Of a stretch of 64,000 bases of DNA, positions 18,634 to 26,962 are shown piece after piece. A program made the translations under genes and the position numbers. The notes under the pieces are model-generated. The model worked only from the letters and a program-made list of their open reading frames with translations. It did no database searches and was not told where the DNA came from. Source of the stretch: Alphaproteobacteria bacterium (GTDB lineage Bacteria > Pseudomonadota > Alphaproteobacteria > Rhodospirillales > Rhodospirillaceae); NCBI GenBank assembly GCA_030604885.1, contig JAUVUZ010000001.1, positions 62,001 through 126,000 on the forward strand, given 5' to 3'. Numbering within the stretch: the first letter of the stretch is position 1; each line of letters starts with the position of its first letter.

Positions 18634-19758
18634 ATGCCGCTACGCATGGAACTCCTGCCCGACCCGGCACGCGGCCCGGGCCACGGCCTTCTCCGTATCG
18701 CCGGGCTGGCGCCCGGGGCGGAGGGGCGGCTCGCGATCTTCGTGCGCCGCAACCAGGGCACCGAGCCGTTCCTCGGCCAGGGCGGACGCTGGGTCACCGA
18801 GCCGGTCACCCACCTGATCGGCGCGCCCGAGCGCGAGGCGTCGGGCGAGGCGGTGGTGGCGGTGGGGCCGGATCTGGTGGATCCGATCGCCACCCTGCCG
18901 CCCAACTGCATGGTGCTGATCGGCGTCGAGACCGAGGGCGCCAAGGACCAGGGGCGCGTCACCGTGCGCGGGCTGATGGCCTCGTCGGCGGCGGGCGCGG
19001 GGGCGGAGGCGCCGCGCGGCCCGGTGGTCCACGAGGAACCGCTGATCGTCGTCGACCCGGAACCGGTGCCCGAACCCGAGCCGGAGCCGCTCTCGGCGCG
19101 GCCCGAGTTCATCCCCCTCGAACCGCTGGTGGCGGACCACACGCGGCTGGTGGACGAGCCGAAGCGCAAGGCCTCCCCCGGGGTGATCGGCCTGGGCGCG
19201 GTGCTGGTGCTGATCCTGCTGGCGGGGGGCTGGTATTTCGCCGGGCTGCCGCCGTTCGGCAAGGGCCTGGAGGCACCGCAGCCGCCTGCCGAGAGTCCGG
19301 TGGCGACGCCCTCGGTGCAGCCGCCCGCCGACGGCCCGATCGACAGCCGCGAGGCGCTGTCCCGCTACATCGCCTCCAACCCCGAGGCCGGGGCGGCGGT
19401 GGCGAAGGCCAAGGAACTGGCGGGGCAGGGGCGGCAGGATTTCGCCATGCTGGTCTACCAATACGCTTCCCGCCTCGGCGCGGTGGAGGCGTCGCTGGCG
19501 CTCGGGCGGATGTACGACCCGGATACCTGGAGCAAGGACTCCAGCCCGATGGACAAGCCCGACGCCGAAACCGCCGCCTACTGGTACGAACCGGCGGCCC
19601 AGGCGGGCAACGCCGAGGCGCAGCGGCGCCTGGGCAAGATTCTCCTGGACCTGCCGCAGGGCGGCGCGGGCAACCGCGACAAGGCGAAGGAGTGGCTCGG
19701 CAAGGCGGCGGCCCAGGGCGACGCCGAGGCCAAGACGCTGCTCGACAAGGCCAACTGA
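18634..19758 (+). CDS. Membrane-anchored Sel1-repeat protein of the Srf cluster
   Basis: A 374-aa protein. The N-terminal about 130 residues form a beta-rich domain of unknown type (RIAGLAPGAEGRLAIFVRR). An acidic proline run, EPVPEPEPEPL, follows. One transmembrane helix lies at about 182-204 (VIGLGAVLVLILLAGGWYFA). The C-terminal part carries Sel1/TPR-like repeats: LGAVEASLALGRMYD, AAYWYEPAAQAGNAEAQRRLG and AKEWLGKAAAQGDAEAKTLL. Such repeats usually bind protein partners. The topology suggests the repeats lie in the periplasm. It sits one base after srfC and 10 bases before the secreted VWA gene, so it is probably part of the same machine. No function is known. Confidence 0.7.
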   Translation: MPLRMELLPDPARGPGHGLLRIAGLAPGAEGRLAIFVRRNQGTEPFLGQGGRWVTEPVTHLIGAPEREASGEAVVAVGPDLVDPIATLPPNCMVLIGVETEGAKDQGRVTVRGLMASSAAGAGAEAPRGPVVHEEPLIVVDPEPVPEPEPEPLSARPEFIPLEPLVADHTRLVDEPKRKASPGVIGLGAVLVLILLAGGWYFAGLPPFGKGLEAPQPPAESPVATPSVQPPADGPIDSREALSRYIASNPEAGAAVAKAKELAGQGRQDFAMLVYQYASRLGAVEASLALGRMYDPDTWSKDSSPMDKPDAETAAYWYEPAAQAGNAEAQRRLGKILLDLPQGGAGNRDKAKEWLGKAAAQGDAEAKTLLDKAN

Positions 19759-19768
19759 GGAGAGGGCG

Positions 19769-21742
19769 ATGCGCAAGGGGCTGGCGGCTCTGGGACTGGG
19801 GTTGGCGGTGGCGCTCGGCGTTCCGGCGGCGGCGTTCGCCGCCGAGCGTGCGCCGCTGCTGATGGAGGGGAAGAAAACCCTCTACCAGCGCGTTCTCACC
19901 CGCCCCGGCGCGGTGCTGAAGCGCGAGGCGGGCGACGGCCCCGGCGCGGCGCAACCGGCGCTCACCCGCTTTTACGTCTACGACCGCAAGACCGTCGGCA
20001 AGAGCGAGTGGCTGGAGGTGGGCCTCACCGCGCGCGGCCGCACCGACGGCTGGATTTCAGCCGATTTCACCCTGCCGTGGAAGCAGCAGCTGGCGCTCGC
20101 CTTCACCAATCCGGCGGGGCGCGACCGCGCGCTGCTGTTCCGCAACCGCGCCGACCTCGTGGGCCTGCTGGAGGCGGACGCCCCCGGCAAGGCCGAGGCG
20201 CCGCTGCGCAAGGAGGCGCTCTCCGGCAAGCCGGTGCCCCAGGTGGTGTCGATCGAACCGGCCACCTACGTCGACATCGCCAAACGCTTCTACCTGCTGC
20301 CGATCCTCTCGGCCGAGGAAACCTTCACCGGCACCGGCCACCGCGCCCGGGTGCTGGAAATCGCCTCGGTGTCGCAGCAGGACGACGCCAAGGCCGGGCA
20401 GAAACCCGCCGACGCCGCCCCGGCGCTGCGCAACTTCCGCGCCGCCGTGGTGTTCGTGATCGACACCACAATTTCCATGGGTCCCTACATCGACCGCACC
20501 CGCGAGGCGGTGCGCCGTATCACCGAGCGGGTCGAGAAGGCGGGCATCGCCGACCGGGTGCGCTTCGGCCTCGTCGCCTACCGCTCCAACCTCGAGGCCG
20601 CGCCCCAGCTCGAATACACCTCGCGCCTCTATGCCGACCCGGAGCAGGTGAAGTCGGGCAAGGATTTCCTCGACAAGGTGGCGGCGGTGAAGCCCGCCAC
20701 CGTCTCCACCCCGCGCTTTTCCGAGGATGCCTACGCGGGCGTGATGACCGCCCTCAACGACATCGCCTGGAACAACTTCGGCGGCCGCTACGTCGTCCTC
20801 ATCACCGACGCCGGGGCGCTCAAGGGCAACGATCCGCTCTCCTCCACCATGCTCGACGCGCCGCAGGTGCGGCTCGAAGCCCAGCATCGCGGCGTGGCGA
20901 TCTACGCCATGCACCTCAAGACCCCCGAGGGCAAGGCCAACCACGCCGAGGCGGAGGCGCAGTACAAGGAGCTGTCCAGCCATCCGCTGGTGCCCCGGCC
21001 GCTCTACTACGACGTGCCGGTGGGCGCGGTGGAGGCCTATGGCAAGATCGTCGACGGCCTCGGCGACGCTATCGTCGCCCAGGTCAACGCCGCCTATCGC
21101 GGCGAGGCGACGCCGGGCGCCGCCCGCACCTCCGATCCGGCGTTCCTCAAGGGCGCGGAAAACCCCGCCGACCGCATCAAGCTCGACACCGCCATGCTCG
21201 GCCACGCGATGCAGCTCGCCTACCTCGGCCGCGTCGAGGGCACCGCCGCGCCGCCGCTGTTCAAGGCCTGGATCTCCGACCGTTCCCTCGCCCAGCCCGA
21301 GGTGCCGACCACCGAGGTGCGCGTGCTGCTCACCCGCAACCAGCTCTCCGACATGCAGCAGGTGCTCAAGGGCATCGCCGAGGCCGGGCAGGCGGCGCAG
21401 CTCGCACCCGCCGACTTCTTCTCCCGCATGCGTTCGGTCGCCGCCACCCTGGGGCGCGACCCCAACGCCGTCAACGCCCCCAACGCCACCCGGCTCGCCG
21501 ATCTCGGCCTGCTCGGCGAATACCTGGACGACCTGCCCTACCGCTCGAAAATCCTCGATCTCGACCAGCAGACCTGGTCGTCCTGGTCGATCGCCCAGCA
21601 GCAGGCGTTCCTCGACGAGATCAACCGCAAGCTCCGCCTCTACCAGATCATCCACGACGACGTGGACCGCTGGATCGCCCTCGACACCGGCGCCGACCCG
21701 GGCGAGGCGGTCGCGGCGGTGCCCCTGGACGCGCTGCCGTGA
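19769..21742 (+). CDS. Exported VWA-domain protein of the Srf cluster
   Basis: A 657-aa protein with a clear signal peptide: MRKG, then a hydrophobic core ending AAAFA|AER. Residues about 30-130 look like an SH3-like module (YQRVLTRPGAVLKR, DGWISADF). A von Willebrand A domain begins near residue 225 with FVIDTTISMG, giving DxTxS at the metal site. STPRF and LITDAGA supply the other metal-site residues. This VWA resembles the C-terminal domain of PpkA-type proteins of type VI secretion regulation, but no kinase domain is present. The C-terminal third is helical. A GAGGAGAGG ribosome site precedes the ATG. It is probably a periplasmic partner of the membrane-anchored VWA and Sel1 proteins upstream. 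Confidence 0.75.
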   Translation: MRKGLAALGLGLAVALGVPAAAFAAERAPLLMEGKKTLYQRVLTRPGAVLKREAGDGPGAAQPALTRFYVYDRKTVGKSEWLEVGLTARGRTDGWISADFTLPWKQQLALAFTNPAGRDRALLFRNRADLVGLLEADAPGKAEAPLRKEALSGKPVPQVVSIEPATYVDIAKRFYLLPILSAEETFTGTGHRARVLEIASVSQQDDAKAGQKPADAAPALRNFRAAVVFVIDTTISMGPYIDRTREAVRRITERVEKAGIADRVRFGLVAYRSNLEAAPQLEYTSRLYADPEQVKSGKDFLDKVAAVKPATVSTPRFSEDAYAGVMTALNDIAWNNFGGRYVVLITDAGALKGNDPLSSTMLDAPQVRLEAQHRGVAIYAMHLKTPEGKANHAEAEAQYKELSSHPLVPRPLYYDVPVGAVEAYGKIVDGLGDAIVAQVNAAYRGEATPGAARTSDPAFLKGAENPADRIKLDTAMLGHAMQLAYLGRVEGTAAPPLFKAWISDRSLAQPEVPTTEVRVLLTRNQLSDMQQVLKGIAEAGQAAQLAPADFFSRMRSVAATLGRDPNAVNAPNATRLADLGLLGEYLDDLPYRSKILDLDQQTWSSWSIAQQQAFLDEINRKLRLYQIIHDDVDRWIALDTGADPGEAVAAVPLDALP

Positions 21743-21785
21743 CCGCCGCCGGGCGGACAAACAGGCCGGGCGCCGCCCGGACCCG

Positions 21786-21946
21786 CCAAGGGCCGCAGGC
21801 CCTTGGATCCCGTCCCCTGGTGTTCGCCGCGCAGCGGCTGTCGTTCCTCGCGCGGCGTGACGGGTCGATCCCGCTTCGCGGAAAAACCAACGAACGGGTT
21901 CACAGGGTCCAAGACCCTGTGCGGGGTCCAGGGGCAGCGCCCCTGG
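21786..21946 (+). repeat. Hairpin-rich dispersed repeat, copy 1
   Basis: The element has a 9-bp hairpin CCAAGGGCC-GCA-GGCCCTTGG (21786-21806), a spacer, then a block (21848-21946) nearly identical to one at 23965-24063. The shared block contains CGCGCGGCGTGACGGG, CTTCGCGGAAAAACC, a hairpin ACAGGGTC-CAA-GACCCTGT (21902-21920) and a hairpin CCAGGGGC-AGC-GCCCCTGG (21928-21946). It fills the gap before the ABC transporter genes. It resembles REP-like intergenic elements common in alphaproteobacteria. Confidence 0.85.
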
Positions 21947-21968
21947 CCTTACCCGAGGAGCGCCGCCC

Positions 21969-22664
21969 ATGGTGATCGAGTTGGCGGACGTGGCGATCCG
22001 GCGCGGCGGCGCGGGCGGGTTTCTGATGTCGGTGCCGCGGTTCGCGGTGGCGGCGGGGGAGGCGGTGGCGATCACCGGGGCGTCGGGCAGCGGCAAGAGC
22101 ACGGTTTTGGACGCGTTGGGCCTGGTGCTGCGGCCCGAGGCGGCGGGCGGGTTCCGCTGTTGCGGCGCGGATGCGGCGGCGCTGTGGCGGGCGGACGACC
22201 TGGACGGCCTGGCGGCGACGCGCGCGGCGGGGATCGGGTATATCTTGCAGACCGGCGGGCTGCTGCCGTTCCTGAGCGTGCGGGACAACATCGGCCTGTC
22301 TCCGGCGCTGCTGGGGCAGCGGGATGGGGCGGCGCACGTCGCGGCGCTGGTGGAGGCGCTGGGCCTCGGGCCGCACCTGGGCAAGATGCCCGCGCAACTG
22401 TCGATCGGCGAGCGGCAGCGGGCGGCGATCGCGCGCGCCCTGGCGCACCGCCCGGCGCTGCTGCTGGCGGACGAGCCGACCGCCTCCCTCGACCCGGTGA
22501 ACGCGCAGAAGGTTCTGGAACTGCTGCTGGGGCTGGTGAAAAGCCTGGGCACCGCGCTGGTGCTGGTGAGCCACGACTGGGCCAAGGTGGCGAGCCTCGG
22601 CTTGCGCCGCTACGCCACCGCCGCCGCCACCGCGGGCGGCTGGCTGGCCGAGGTGCCGTCATGA
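21969..22664 (+). CDS. ABC transporter ATPase, MacB/LolD/FtsE type
   Basis: A 231-aa nucleotide-binding subunit. Walker A GASGSGKST is near residue 38. The signature is a variant, LSIGERQRAAIARAL, in place of LSGGQ, followed by Walker B LLLADEPTAS and the H-loop LVSHDW. Size and sequence style match ATPases that pair with MacB/LolC/FtsX-like permeases. These act on envelope substrates such as lipoproteins rather than small solutes. Its stop overlaps the permease start (ATGA). A GAGGAGCG ribosome site lies between the upstream repeat and the ATG. In context it probably extracts or energises an envelope component of the Srf-type machine. Confidence 0.85.
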   Translation: MVIELADVAIRRGGAGGFLMSVPRFAVAAGEAVAITGASGSGKSTVLDALGLVLRPEAAGGFRCCGADAAALWRADDLDGLAATRAAGIGYILQTGGLLPFLSVRDNIGLSPALLGQRDGAAHVAALVEALGLGPHLGKMPAQLSIGERQRAAIARALAHRPALLLADEPTASLDPVNAQKVLELLLGLVKSLGTALVLVSHDWAKVASLGLRRYATAAATAGGWLAEVPS

Positions 22665-23878
22665 AGCGGCGCAGCGCGGCCCAGGCGGCGCGGCTGGCGC
22701 TCGCGGATTTCCGCTTCGACGCGCGGGTGTCCGCCTGCCTGGTGCTGGCGCTGGCGGCGGTGATGACGCCGCTGCTGGTGTTGTTCGGCCTCAAATCCGG
22801 CATGGTCGCGACGTTGCAGGAGCGCCTGCTGGCGGACCCGGCGAATCGCGAGATCGTCGTCGTCGGCAGCCAGCGCCTCGCGCCCGAGTGGTTCGAGAGC
22901 CTGGGCGCGGACTCCCGGGTGGCGTTTCTGGCGCCGCGCTCCCGCTCCCTGTCGGCGACGCTCGACGCGCGGGGGCCGGAGGGCGCGGCCTATCCGGGTC
23001 TCGAAATCGTGCCGTCGGCGGCGGGGGACCCGCTGCTGCCGCCGGGGGCGAAGCCGCCCTCGGGCAACGCGGTGTGGCTCACCGCCACCGCCGCCCAGCG
23101 CCTCGGCGCGCGGCCGGGCGACACCGTCACTGCCCAGGTCGCCCGCACCCTCAACGGCGAATCCCAGGCGGCGCGCTTTCCTCTGGCCGTGGCGGGGGTG
23201 ATCCCCGAGGCCGCGTTCGGCCGCGCCGCCGCGTTCGTCGACGTCGACCTGCTGCTCGCCACAGAGGACTTCCGCGACGGCTACGCCGCCCCCGGCATCG
23301 GCGCCGCCGGAACCCCGCGCCCGGCCTCGCCGCCCCGGGTGTTCGCGGGTCTGCGGCTCTACGCCGCCGACCTCGACGGCGTCGCCCCGCTCGCCGACCG
23401 CCTGCGCAGCCAGGGCATGGAAGTCCGCACCCGCGCCGCCGAAATCGAAACCGTCCGCGCCATCGACCGGGTGCTGTCGCTGATCGTCCTGGTGATCGCC
23501 GCCATCGGCGCCAGCGGCTTCCTGCTCTCCCTCGGCGCCTCGCTCTGGGCCAACGTCGAACGCAAACGCCGCGACCTCGCGCTGATGCGCCTGATCGGCT
23601 TTTCGCCCGCCGCCGCCGCCCTGTTCCCGGCGGTCCAGGCGCTGCTGGTCGCCGCCCTCGGCTCGGCCCTCTCCGGCGTCGTCTACCTCGGCGTCGCGGC
23701 GACCTTCGACCTCGCCCTCGGCGCCAATCTCGGCGCCAACGAGTTCGTCACCCGCATGCCGCCGCTCCACTACGCCACCGCCGTCGCCGCCACCCTCGCC
23801 GCCGCCCTGGTCGCCGCCACCTTCGCCGGCCGCCGCGCGGCCACCGTCGATCCCGCCGAGAGCTTGCGCGATGTTTGA
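22661..23878 (+). CDS. ABC transporter permease, MacB/FtsX-like
   Basis: A 405-aa membrane protein with the four-helix layout of this family. One transmembrane helix lies near residues 20-42. A periplasmic domain of about 220 residues follows. Three C-terminal helices come after it (LIVLVIAAIGASGFLLSLGA, FPAVQALLVAALGSALSGVV and the last at about 370-390). The cytoplasmic ERKRRDLALMRLIGFS loop is the typical coupling segment. It is translationally coupled to the ATPase (ATGA at 22661). The final codons overlap a possible far-upstream start of the next gene, but that start is not favoured. The transported substrate is unknown. Confidence 0.85.
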   Translation: MKRRSAAQAARLALADFRFDARVSACLVLALAAVMTPLLVLFGLKSGMVATLQERLLADPANREIVVVGSQRLAPEWFESLGADSRVAFLAPRSRSLSATLDARGPEGAAYPGLEIVPSAAGDPLLPPGAKPPSGNAVWLTATAAQRLGARPGDTVTAQVARTLNGESQAARFPLAVAGVIPEAAFGRAAAFVDVDLLLATEDFRDGYAAPGIGAAGTPRPASPPRVFAGLRLYAADLDGVAPLADRLRSQGMEVRTRAAEIETVRAIDRVLSLIVLVIAAIGASGFLLSLGASLWANVERKRRDLALMRLIGFSPAAAALFPAVQALLVAALGSALSGVVYLGVAATFDLALGANLGANEFVTRMPPLHYATAVAATLAAALVAATFAGRRAATVDPAESLRDV

Positions 23879-23904
23879 TGACCGAAAAGATAGGAAAAAC
23901 TTTG

Positions 23905-24063
23905 CGGAGGGACTCGGTCCCTCCGCGCCTCCCGTTCGTTCTTGCGCGGAGCGCCATCAGCCCATCGCGCGGCGTGACGGGGGAATCCCGCTTCGCGGAA
24001 AAACCAACGCATGGGTACACAGGGTCCAAGACCCTGTGCGGGGTCCAGGGGCAGCGCCCCTGG
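23905..24063 (+). repeat. Hairpin-rich dispersed repeat, copy 2
   Basis: It begins with a 9-bp hairpin CGGAGGGAC-TCG-GTCCCTCCG (23905-23925). The block shared with copy 1 follows at 23965-24063, with the same two terminal hairpins (24019-24037 and 24045-24063). The last part overlaps the predicted 5' end of the FGE-fold gene: the GTG at 24036 lies at the edge of the first terminal hairpin. Confidence 0.85.
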
Positions 24064-25592
24064 CTCTGTTGGCGTTTCTGGTCCTCACCGCGCCCGCCGT
24101 GGCCGACTGGGATGCGAAGCTGTTCAATCCGCAGGCGGCGAAGGACGACGTGGTGTTGCCGATGCCGTGCGGCGGGGCGATGGCGTTCCGGCGGGTGGCG
24201 GTTCCGGCGGAGGGGGCGTTGGGCGACCGGGCGGTGACGCTGGGGAGCGCGGCGGCCGAGCGGGGCTATGCGGAGGGTCCGCGCCGGGCGTGGGTGGCGG
24301 GGAGCTTGCCGGGGGGCAAGACCGCTTCCGAGTTCTGGGTGGCGAAGTACGAGGTGAGCGAGCTTCAGTACAAGGCGGTGATGGAGGATGCCTGTCCGAC
24401 GGCGAACCTGGGCGGGCGGCTGGCGAAGGGCGGGGTGTCGTGGTTCGACGCGGTGGCGTTCGGCGAGCGGTATTCCACCTGGCTGTTGAAGAACGCCGCC
24501 AAGAGCCTGCCGCGCAACGGCGACGAGCCGGGGTTCGTGCGCTTGCCGACGGAGGACGAGTGGGAGTACGCGGCGCGCGGCGGCGCGGCGGTGGCGGACG
24601 CGGATTTCTCGGAACCGGCGTTCCCGATGCCGGAGGGGATGCCGCGCTACGTGTGGTTCGCGGGTACCCAGTCGGCCAACGGCAAGCCGCAGCTGACCGG
24701 GTTGCTGAAGCCCAACCCGCTCGGCATTCACGACATGCTCGGCAACATGGACGAGATCGCGTTCGCGCCGTTCCATTTGAACAAGCTCGGGCGGGCGCAC
24801 GGCGCGGCGGGCGGCTTCGTGGTGCGGGGCGGCAACTATCTCACCGCGCAGTCCGACATTCGGTCGGCGGCGCGGGCGGAGGTTCCGTATTACGACGCGG
24901 CGGGGCCGCGCCGGGCGCCGACCACCGGCTTCCGCATGGTGGTGGCGGCGCCGGTGATCGGCGCGCCCGCGCAATTGCAGGCGGCGCGGGCGGCGTGGGA
25001 GAAGCTCGGCGCGTCGTCGGCGCCCGAGACGCCGCCGCAGCAGGCGGCGCTCGGCAAGCGGGCGGCGGACCCGGTGGCGGAGCTGGAGCAGATCGCCAAG
25101 GCGGCGCCGACGCCGGAGATGAAGGCGCGGCTGGAGCAGTTGCGCTCGGATTTGCGGGCGAACATCGCGGCGCGCGACGAGCAGCGCGACCGGGCGGCGA
25201 AGACCGCGCTTCGGATGGGCGCGTTCCTCGGCCGGAAGCTCAAGGACGACGGCCTCGCCATCGACACCCTCGCCAAGCTCGCCGAGGCGCAGAAGGCGCG
25301 GGACCCGAATTCGGAGCGCACCAAGGATTATCTCGCCGCCCTGCAACAGGATCAGGCGGCGATGGACGACAACCTGCGCTATTATGCCGACACCGTGATC
25401 CGCACCGCCGAGGATTACGGCGAGGACACGCTGAAGCGCCAGCAGGAGGTGCTCGCCAGCGAGTTGAAGGCGCTCGGGCTGGCGGAGCTTGCGCCATTCG
25501 CGGCCCTTCACCTGGAGCACGTCCTGACCTATCGTAAGGAGATGCGCGTCAGCCGCGCCAAGTGGCTGAGCGACTGGAAAACCCTGCACTAG
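24036..25592 (+). CDS. Exported FGE/SUMF1-fold protein lacking the usual catalytic Cys
   Basis: A 518-aa protein if translated from GTG 24036. That start gives a 23-residue signal peptide (PLALLAFLVLTAPAVA before Asp). The in-frame ATG at 23871 would add 55 residues encoded largely by a repeat, ahead of the signal, so it is less likely. The FGE-sulfatase fold spans about 25-310: FWVAKYEVSELQYKAVM, VSWFDAVAFGERYS, VRLPTEDEWEYAARGG, HDMLGNMDEI and VVRGGNYLT. Thr stands where catalytic members have Cys after RGG-x-Y, so a binding role is more likely than formylglycine synthesis. The C-terminal part is helical, with coiled-coil-like repeats. No clear Shine-Dalgarno precedes the GTG. Confidence 0.7.
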   Translation: MRGPGAAPLALLAFLVLTAPAVADWDAKLFNPQAAKDDVVLPMPCGGAMAFRRVAVPAEGALGDRAVTLGSAAAERGYAEGPRRAWVAGSLPGGKTASEFWVAKYEVSELQYKAVMEDACPTANLGGRLAKGGVSWFDAVAFGERYSTWLLKNAAKSLPRNGDEPGFVRLPTEDEWEYAARGGAAVADADFSEPAFPMPEGMPRYVWFAGTQSANGKPQLTGLLKPNPLGIHDMLGNMDEIAFAPFHLNKLGRAHGAAGGFVVRGGNYLTAQSDIRSAARAEVPYYDAAGPRRAPTTGFRMVVAAPVIGAPAQLQAARAAWEKLGASSAPETPPQQAALGKRAADPVAELEQIAKAAPTPEMKARLEQLRSDLRANIAARDEQRDRAAKTALRMGAFLGRKLKDDGLAIDTLAKLAEAQKARDPNSERTKDYLAALQQDQAAMDDNLRYYADTVIRTAEDYGEDTLKRQQEVLASELKALGLAELAPFAALHLEHVLTYRKEMRVSRAKWLSDWKTLH

Positions 25593-25601
25593 CGGGCGAG
25601 G

Positions 25602-26309
25602 ATGATGAGCAGCAGATTTTTCAAGGGCCTGGCCGTGGCGACGGCGCTGATGCTGGGCGCATGCACCACCACCGGCGGCAACGAATCCGCCCGCACCCCG
25701 GCCGAGCAGAAGATGCGCGACCAGGCGGCGACCTTCAACACCACCGTCGCCGAGGGCGCGGTGACCGGTTGCGTGGTCGGCGCGATCATCGGCATCCTCG
25801 CCTCCAACCGCAACCACGGTTCGGGCGCGGCGATCGGCTGCGGCGCGGGCGCGGCGCTGGGCGGCGCCACCGGCTACATGGTGGCGAGCACGCAGGAGAA
25901 ATACGCCAACGAGGAGGCGCGGCTCGACGCCATGACCGCCGACCTCAAGGCCGACAACCAGCGCCTCGCGGGCCTGATCGAGAGCAGCCGCCAGGTGATC
26001 GCCTCCGACATGGCGGCGATCCAGAACCTCGAGCGGCAGGTGGTGGACAAGAAGATCACCGCCGGTCAGGCGCGCGCCGAACTCGCCAAGGTGGACGAGA
26101 ACATCACTTACCTGCGGCAGACGGTGGCGAACCTCAAGAAGCGCGAGGAGGAATACCAAGTCGCGCGCAACAAGGCGGCGGCCCAGGCGGGCGCCCAGGC
26201 GGCGAAGGAGGTGGACGCGGAAATCTCCACCCTCCAGACCCAGATCGCCACCCTGGAAAAGGACCTGGACGGCCTGGTGACGCGCCGCAAGATTTCGCGA
26301 GTGGGGTAA
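25602..26309 (+). CDS. Lipoprotein with glycine zipper and coiled coil
   Basis: A 235-aa protein. The N-terminal signal ends in a lipobox (MLGAC, Cys about 21), so it should be lipidated. Residues about 50-90 are Gly/Ala-rich with small-residue spacing (GAIIGILAS, GCGAGAALGGATGYM), a glycine-zipper membrane segment as in OmpA-like lipoproteins. The rest, from about 95, is a long heptad-rich coiled coil with many Glu/Lys/Gln. ATG ATG at 25602/25605 leaves the exact start open by one codon. It lies 10 bases after the FGE-fold gene and 6 bases before a second coiled-coil lipoprotein. It is likely a structural envelope component of the cluster. Confidence 0.7.
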   Translation: MMSSRFFKGLAVATALMLGACTTTGGNESARTPAEQKMRDQAATFNTTVAEGAVTGCVVGAIIGILASNRNHGSGAAIGCGAGAALGGATGYMVASTQEKYANEEARLDAMTADLKADNQRLAGLIESSRQVIASDMAAIQNLERQVVDKKITAGQARAELAKVDENITYLRQTVANLKKREEEYQVARNKAAAQAGAQAAKEVDAEISTLQTQIATLEKDLDGLVTRRKISRVG

Positions 26310-26315
26310 AGAGCG

Positions 26316-26798
26316 ATGAAAGTCTGGACGATCGCGGCGCTGGCCGCTCTGGTGGCCCTGGGCGGTTGCGCCCGCAGCGAGGACCCGGCGAAGGGCGGGT
26401 TCTTCTCCGGCATCGCCAACATGTCGGACGGCACCTACGACCGCCGCCAGCAGGAGCGCAAGGAAGCGCTGGAAAACGAGCAGGACGTGAACCTGCAAAA
26501 GCAGCGCGAGCTGGAGCGCACCACCGCGCAGAAGGAAGCGGTGGCGACGCAGCGGGCGCAGGTGGAGGCCCAGGCGGCGGCGCTGGAGCGCGAGGTGGCG
26601 ACCCTCAAGTCGCGGCTCGCCAAGGCCAAGACCCAGCGCGGCGACCTGCAGCGCCAGGCGGACATCCTCCAGGCGAAGATCGACGTGTTGCAGCAGGACA
26701 CCTTCACCCCGCCCGCCGACAAGGCGACGCGCCTCGAGGCCCTGCGCAAAGAAAAGGCCGACCTCGAAAAGCAGATCGACACCGCCATCGGCCGCTGA
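26316..26798 (+). CDS. Small coiled-coil lipoprotein
   Basis: A 160-aa protein whose signal ends with the lipobox ALGGC (Cys about 18), which predicts lipidation. Nearly all of the mature part, from about residue 45, is a highly charged coiled coil (RRQQERKEALENEQ, ALEREVATLKSRLAKAK, EALRKEKADLEKQI). It follows the glycine-zipper lipoprotein by 6 bases and ends the 17-kb cluster. A triple-hairpin repeat separates it from the convergent cysA gene. The two lipoproteins may pair through their coiled coils; this is inference. I do not recognise a named family. Confidence 0.65.
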   Translation: MKVWTIAALAALVALGGCARSEDPAKGGFFSGIANMSDGTYDRRQQERKEALENEQDVNLQKQRELERTTAQKEAVATQRAQVEAQAAALEREVATLKSRLAKAKTQRGDLQRQADILQAKIDVLQQDTFTPPADKATRLEALRKEKADLEKQIDTAIGR

Positions 26799-26820
26799 CG
26801 CCCGGGGCTTCCCACGCACG

Positions 26821-26903
26821 TCGTCACCCCCGGCTCGACCGGGGGGCCATGTCGGTTTTCCGGCTCCGGAAAACCGGGATGCCCGCCTGCGCGGGCATGA
26901 CGA
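26821..26903. repeat. REP-like triple hairpin element
   Basis: Three successive inverted repeats: CCCCGG-CTCGA-CCGGGG, GGTTTTCCG-GCTC-CGGAAAACC and ATGCCCGC-CTGC-GCGGGCAT. The outer ends TCGTCA/TGACGA are also complementary. The sequence style matches widespread proteobacterial REP elements. It sits between two convergent genes, where it can serve as a bidirectional transcription or decay barrier. Confidence 0.75.
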
Positions 26904-26962
26904 TGGTGGGGGAGGCGGGGCGTGGGCTTCGTCTCCGATCCAAAGGTGCTTCCGTCTCCGGT

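Noticed and set aside
23871-24035. ATG 23871 as the start of the FGE-fold protein
   Set aside because: It would put 55 residues encoded mainly by a dispersed repeat ahead of a clear signal peptide; GTG 24036 fits better, though 23871 is not excluded.
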